Source: Roseobacter sp. (GTDB lineage: Bacteria > Pseudomonadota > Alphaproteobacteria > Rhodobacterales > Rhodobacteraceae). Taken from it: a DNA stretch of 64,000 bases. The stretch lies in NCBI GenBank assembly GCA_015665415.1, contig JADFAE010000015.1:30410-94409 (forward strand). Direction: 5' to 3'. Under the pieces are notes generated by a model. That model made no database searches, was not told the origin of the DNA, and saw only the letters and a program-made list of their open reading frames with translations. Position numbers and translations under genes: made by a program. The stretch's first letter is position 1, and every line of letters begins with the position of its first letter. Of this stretch, positions 60,733 to 64,000 are shown in pieces.

Positions 60733-62088
60733 ATGAACAAAGCTGCTGAGACACCGGAGATGATCCAGGCCCCCTCCCTTGCCGGACCACACGCGGGCTA
60801 TATGCCCGGCTTTGGCAATGACTTTGAAACAGAGGCGCTGCCCGGCGCCCTGCCACAGGGAATGAACAGCCCGCAGAAATGCGACTACGGTCTTTATGGT
60901 GAGCAGCTGTCCGGAACCGCCTTTACCGCCGATCCGCCCGAACGCACATGGTGCTATCGCATCCGCCCCTCGGTAAAACACTCGCATCGCTATGAGAAAA
61001 TCGATCTGCCCTATTGGAAATCCGCGCCCTGCGTTGATCCCGATGTGGCCAGCCTGGGCCAATACCGCTGGGATCCAGTCCCCCATGACGGCAACGGGCT
61101 CACTTGGCTGACCGGCATGAAAACCATGACCACAGCGGGCGATGTAAACACCCAGGTGGGCATGGCCAGCCATGTCTATCTGGTCACCGAAAGCATGGTC
61201 GACAGCTATTTCTTTTCGGCTGATTCCGAACTTCTGGTTGTGCCACAAGAGGGTCGCCTGCGCTTTGCCACCGAGCTGGGTATCATTGATCTGGAGCCAC
61301 AGGAAATCGCTATTATCCCCCGCGGGTTAGTCTATCGCGTCGAAGTGCTGGACGGCCCGGCCCGTGGTTTTGTCTGCGAAAACTACGGCCAGAAGTTCGA
61401 GCTACCGGGGCGGGGCCCGATTGGGGCCAACTGCATGGCCAATCCGCGCGACTTCAAGGCCCCCGTTGCGGCCTATGAGGACCGCGAGGTGCCTTCGACC
61501 GTGACCGTGAAATGGTGTGGTCAGTTCCACGAGACCAAGATCGATCAATCCCCCCTGGATGTGGTTGCCTGGCACGGCAATTACGCGCCCTACAAATATG
61601 ACCTCAAGACCTATTGCCCGGTCGGGGCGATCCTGTTTGACCATCCGGACCCCTCGATCTTCACCGTGCTCACAGCCCCCTCGGGCGTGCCGGGGACGGC
61701 CAATATCGACTTTGTGCTGTTCCGCGATCGCTGGATGGTGGCGGAAAACACCTTCCGCCCGCCCTGGTATCACAAGAACATCATGTCCGAGATGATGGGC
61801 AATATTTACGGCCAATACGACGCCAAACCCCAGGGGTTCGTGCCTGGCGGCATGTCACTCCACAACATGATGATCCCGCATGGCCCGGACAAAAACGCCT
61901 TTGAAGGCGCGTCGAACTCCAATCTGGGGCCGGAAAAGCTGGAGAACACCATGTCCTTCATGTTTGAGACCCGCTTCCCGCAGCATCTGACCGAGTTTGC
62001 TGCCAAGGAAGCGCCGCTGCAGGATGACTACATCGATTGCTGGAGCGACATCGAGAAGAAGTTCGACGGCACGCCGGGCATGAAGTAA
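60733..62088 (+). CDS. hmgA: Homogentisate 1,2-dioxygenase
   Basis: Opens the homogentisate ring in tyrosine and phenylalanine breakdown, giving maleylacetoacetate. The 451 residues contain [20 protein letters not shown] at the start and the Fe(II) ligand region around [20 protein letters not shown] and [20 protein letters not shown]. The ATG at 60733 is used, giving the normal family N-terminus. It begins the operon hmgA-fahA and is controlled by the divergent marR. Confidence 0.95.
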   Translation: MNKAAETPEMIQAPSLAGPHAGYMPGFGNDFETEALPGALPQGMNSPQKCDYGLYGEQLSGTAFTADPPERTWCYRIRPSVKHSHRYEKIDLPYWKSAPCVDPDVASLGQYRWDPVPHDGNGLTWLTGMKTMTTAGDVNTQVGMASHVYLVTESMVDSYFFSADSELLVVPQEGRLRFATELGIIDLEPQEIAIIPRGLVYRVEVLDGPARGFVCENYGQKFELPGRGPIGANCMANPRDFKAPVAAYEDREVPSTVTVKWCGQFHETKIDQSPLDVVAWHGNYAPYKYDLKTYCPVGAILFDHPDPSIFTVLTAPSGVPGTANIDFVLFRDRWMVAENTFRPPWYHKNIMSEMMGNIYGQYDAKPQGFVPGGMSLHNMMIPHGPDKNAFEGASNSNLGPEKLENTMSFMFETRFPQHLTEFAAKEAPLQDDYIDCWSDIEKKFDGTPGMK

Positions 62089-62110
62089 GCCTGCTCTCGT
62101 AGTATTCAGG

Positions 62111-62175
62111 GAGGGGGCGCTGCCCCCTCTGGGCCAAGAGGCCCATTCACCCCGGAGGTATTTCCGGCAAAATGA
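62111..62175. repeat. Palindromic intergenic repeat between hmgA and fahA
   Basis: GAGGGGGC (62111-62118) pairs perfectly with GCCCCCTC (62122-62129) around GCT. It is followed at once by TGGGCC (62130-62135) paired with GGCCCA (62140-62145). Past that is a GGAGGTATTT-like tail. The whole has the look of a dispersed roseobacter intergenic repeat; copy number needs genome data. Confidence 0.6.
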
Positions 62176-62212
62176 AAGAGCGGGCCGCGCGCCCGCTAGC
62201 ATTGGAGGCTCT

Positions 62213-63475
62213 ATGCCGCTTCTGAAATCCTGGGTTGCTTCGGCAAATGACGCAGCACACCCTTTCCCGCTGAACAACCTGCCCTATGGGGTCTTTTCCA
62301 CCGCTGACAGTGATCCGCGCTGTGGCGTGGCCATTGGCGATATGATCCTGGACTGCCAGGCCGCGGAAGAGACCGGTCTGTTGCAGCTGGCCGACTATCC
62401 GCTGTTTGAAGTGCCCTTCTGGAACGAGATGATGGAAGAAGGCCCCGCCGTTTGGGCCGCCCTGCGCGCGCGTCTGACAGCACTGCTCAGCGAGGGTGCG
62501 GCAGAGCAGGCCAAGGTGGAACCGCTGTTGGTGGCTCAAACTGAGGCCGAATTGCACATGCCAATGGCGGTTGCAGAATATACCGATTTCTATGCCGGTA
62601 TGCAGCACGCCAAGAACATGGGTGCAATCCTGCGCGGCTCCCCTGATCTGCCCGCCAACTGGCTGCATATCCCCATCGGCTATAATGGCCGTGCCTCCTC
62701 TGTTGTGGTCTCGGGCACCGAGATCCATCGCCCCAATGGTCAGACCAAAGCGCCAGATGCAGATATGCCTTCGTTTGGCCCCACCAAGCGGCTGGACATC
62801 GAGCTGGAAATGGGCGCGATCGTTGGCACCGGATCAGAATTTGGTCAGCCCATCACGGTGGATGAAGCCGATGCGATGATCTTTGGCTATGTGCTGCTGA
62901 ACGACTGGTCCGCCCGTGACATCCAGGGCTGGGAATATCAGCCGCTTGGCCCCTTTCAGGGCAAGGCATTTGGCACCTCGATCTCTCCCTGGATCGTGAC
63001 CGCCGCCGCATTGGAAGATTTTCGCGCGCCCACACCTGCCCGAGAGAAAGAGCTGCTGCCCTATCTTGATGGCAGCAAGGACGGTCTGTACGACATCGAA
63101 CTGGAAGTGCTGATGCAGCCCGAAGGCGCAGCCACAGCCACCTCGATCTCCAAGACCAACTACAACCGGATGTATTATTCGGCAGCCGAACAGCTGTGCC
63201 ATCACGCCATTGGCGGCTGTGAGATGAACACCGGTGATCTCTTGGGTTCGGGCACCATCTCGGGTGCGGAGCGCTCTGAATTTGGATCGTTGATGGAACT
63301 GAGCTGGGCCGGGCGCGAGCCTTTTACCCTAGAGACCGGCGAGACCCGGGGCTTTATCGAGGATGGCGACACTCTGACCCTGCGCGGCAATGCCCGTGGC
63401 AAGGGATTCACCATCGGCTTTGGCGATTGTGTGGGCAGGATCCTGCCCGCCAAATCCTGGCCCGCAGCCGAGTGA
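62213..63475 (+). CDS. fahA: Fumarylacetoacetase
   Basis: Splits fumarylacetoacetate into fumarate and acetoacetate, the last step of tyrosine catabolism. DFYAGMQHAKNMGAILRG has the Asp/His of the active site, followed by YNGRASSVVVSG, LDIELEMGAIVG (metal-binding Glu pair) and LLNDWSARDIQGWEYQPLGP. The 420-residue length is normal. It follows hmgA in the same operon; a maleylacetoacetate isomerase gene is expected downstream but is not in the window. Confidence 0.95.
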   Translation: MPLLKSWVASANDAAHPFPLNNLPYGVFSTADSDPRCGVAIGDMILDCQAAEETGLLQLADYPLFEVPFWNEMMEEGPAVWAALRARLTALLSEGAAEQAKVEPLLVAQTEAELHMPMAVAEYTDFYAGMQHAKNMGAILRGSPDLPANWLHIPIGYNGRASSVVVSGTEIHRPNGQTKAPDADMPSFGPTKRLDIELEMGAIVGTGSEFGQPITVDEADAMIFGYVLLNDWSARDIQGWEYQPLGPFQGKAFGTSISPWIVTAAALEDFRAPTPAREKELLPYLDGSKDGLYDIELEVLMQPEGAATATSISKTNYNRMYYSAAEQLCHHAIGGCEMNTGDLLGSGTISGAERSEFGSLMELSWAGREPFTLETGETRGFIEDGDTLTLRGNARGKGFTIGFGDCVGRILPAKSWPAAE

Positions 63476-63546
63476 CCAAATAGGTCGCAATACGTTATTC
63501 CAGAGGCGGCCCCGGCCCCTCTGGCACCCGACAAAAGGATAGAGAC

Positions 63547-64000
63547 ATGGCCAAGGCATTTGCGTCCCAAGGGGACATGAGCGAAAAGAAAATCACCTTT
63601 GATGAAATCGGCGAGGGCCTCTATGCCTTCACCGCCGAGGGTGACCCGAACTCTGGTGTGATCATCGGCGACGATTCCGTGATGATCGTCGAGGCCCAGG
63701 CCACGCCGCGCTTGGCCAACAAGGTGATCGAATGCGTGCGCTCGGTCACCGACAAGCCGATTACTCATGTGGTTCTGACCCATTACCACGCCGTGCGCGT
63801 GTTGGGGGCCTCGGCCTTTGGGGCGCAGCAGACAATCATGTCCAACGCCGCCTACAACATGGTGTTGGAACGGGGTCAGGAAGATTGGGACAGCGAATTC
63901 CAGCGCTTCCCGCGCCTGTTTGAAGGCCACGAAAGCATTCCCGGTCTGACCTACCCCACCACCACATTCAGCGACGAGATGACCGTTTTCCTTGGCAAGC
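63547..64000 (+). CDS. Metallo-beta-lactamase fold protein, 3' end outside window
   Basis: The N-terminal 151 residues of an MBL-fold protein. YAFTAEGDPNSGVIIGDDSV is the usual first strand region. The metal motif, normally HxHxDH, reads THYHAVRVLG: the first two His are kept but Asp is Val and the third His is Arg. Loss of both removes most of the zinc site. It lies in the homogentisate operon after fahA. The rest of the gene is beyond the window, so the remaining ligands cannot be checked. Confidence 0.8.
   Translation, partial: MAKAFASQGDMSEKKITFDEIGEGLYAFTAEGDPNSGVIIGDDSVMIVEAQATPRLANKVIECVRSVTDKPITHVVLTHYHAVRVLGASAFGAQQTIMSNAAYNMVLERGQEDWDSEFQRFPRLFEGHESIPGLTYPTTTFSDEMTVFLGK

Noticed and set aside
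1..64000. tRNA, rRNA, CRISPR array, integrase or transposase
   Set aside because: No tRNA-like T-arm motifs, spacer-repeat patterns or recombinase motifs were seen on either strand by reading; a software scan could still find an atypical case.

Overview
This 64 kb window is a stretch of GC-rich chromosome from an alphaproteobacterium, most likely a member of the Rhodobacterales (Roseobacter group). The evidence is the split ATP synthase F0 operon with paired b and b' subunits, the MipZ division-site ATPase, an RSH/rpoZ block feeding into pdxJ-acpS-lepB-rnc, a B12 biosynthesis pair (cobC-cbiB) plus bluB, and a MarR-linked homogentisate operon. Coding density is high. I see no rRNA, tRNA, prophage, insertion sequence or CRISPR array. 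The first gene (rnc) and the last (a metallo-beta-lactamase fold protein) run off the window.

Layout. 0-7.2 kb (minus strand): folK, rpoZ, the (p)ppGpp synthetase/hydrolase rsh, a DUF2062 membrane protein, pdxJ, a LysE exporter, acpS, lepB and rnc; the last six form one long convoy. 7.2-14 kb: a NYN-domain nuclease behind a near-consensus promoter, a hybrid histidine kinase, ispH, and a plus-strand run of LysE, methyltransferase, rnhA and a TRIC-type channel. 14-21 kb: a LysR/TauD divergent pair, two small GlsB-like membrane proteins, fmt with three tandem peptide deformylase genes (one with two catalytic residues replaced), a C-S lyase-like aminotransferase and a YkuD protein. 21-30 kb: a glutathionyl-hydroquinone reductase-like GST, cobC-cbiB, a lytic transglycosylase, YbjN and smc. 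30-42 kb: a PLP aminotransferase/GntR divergent pair with paired operators, the F0 operon atpI-B-E-F'-F, several small regulators and transporters, azoR, and an AT-richer ArsR/sterol-desaturase pair that looks acquired.

42-58 kb is rich in translation genes: a prolyl-tRNA deacylase (ProX), a degenerate EF-G-like GTPase, a 547-base gap that can fold into a multi-branched RNA, ffh, three tandem GNAT acetyltransferases, chorismate mutase, rpsP, bluB, a 46-residue membrane protein, rimM and trmD. An M20 peptidase and a peptidoglycan-binding HExxH protein then separate trmD from rplS-rpmE. 58-64 kb: mipZ, a class III nucleotide cyclase, and the homogentisate cluster (marR facing hmgA-fahA and an MBL-fold gene that lacks the usual metal motif).

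The items most worth a second look are the structured RNA candidate before ffh, the degenerate deformylase in the def triplet, the GNAT triplet in the SRP/ribosome operon, the EF-G-like protein without its catalytic histidine, the HExxH protein that interrupts the trmD-rplS order, and the MBL protein of the homogentisate operon. No single locus is clearly a wholly new multi-gene system.
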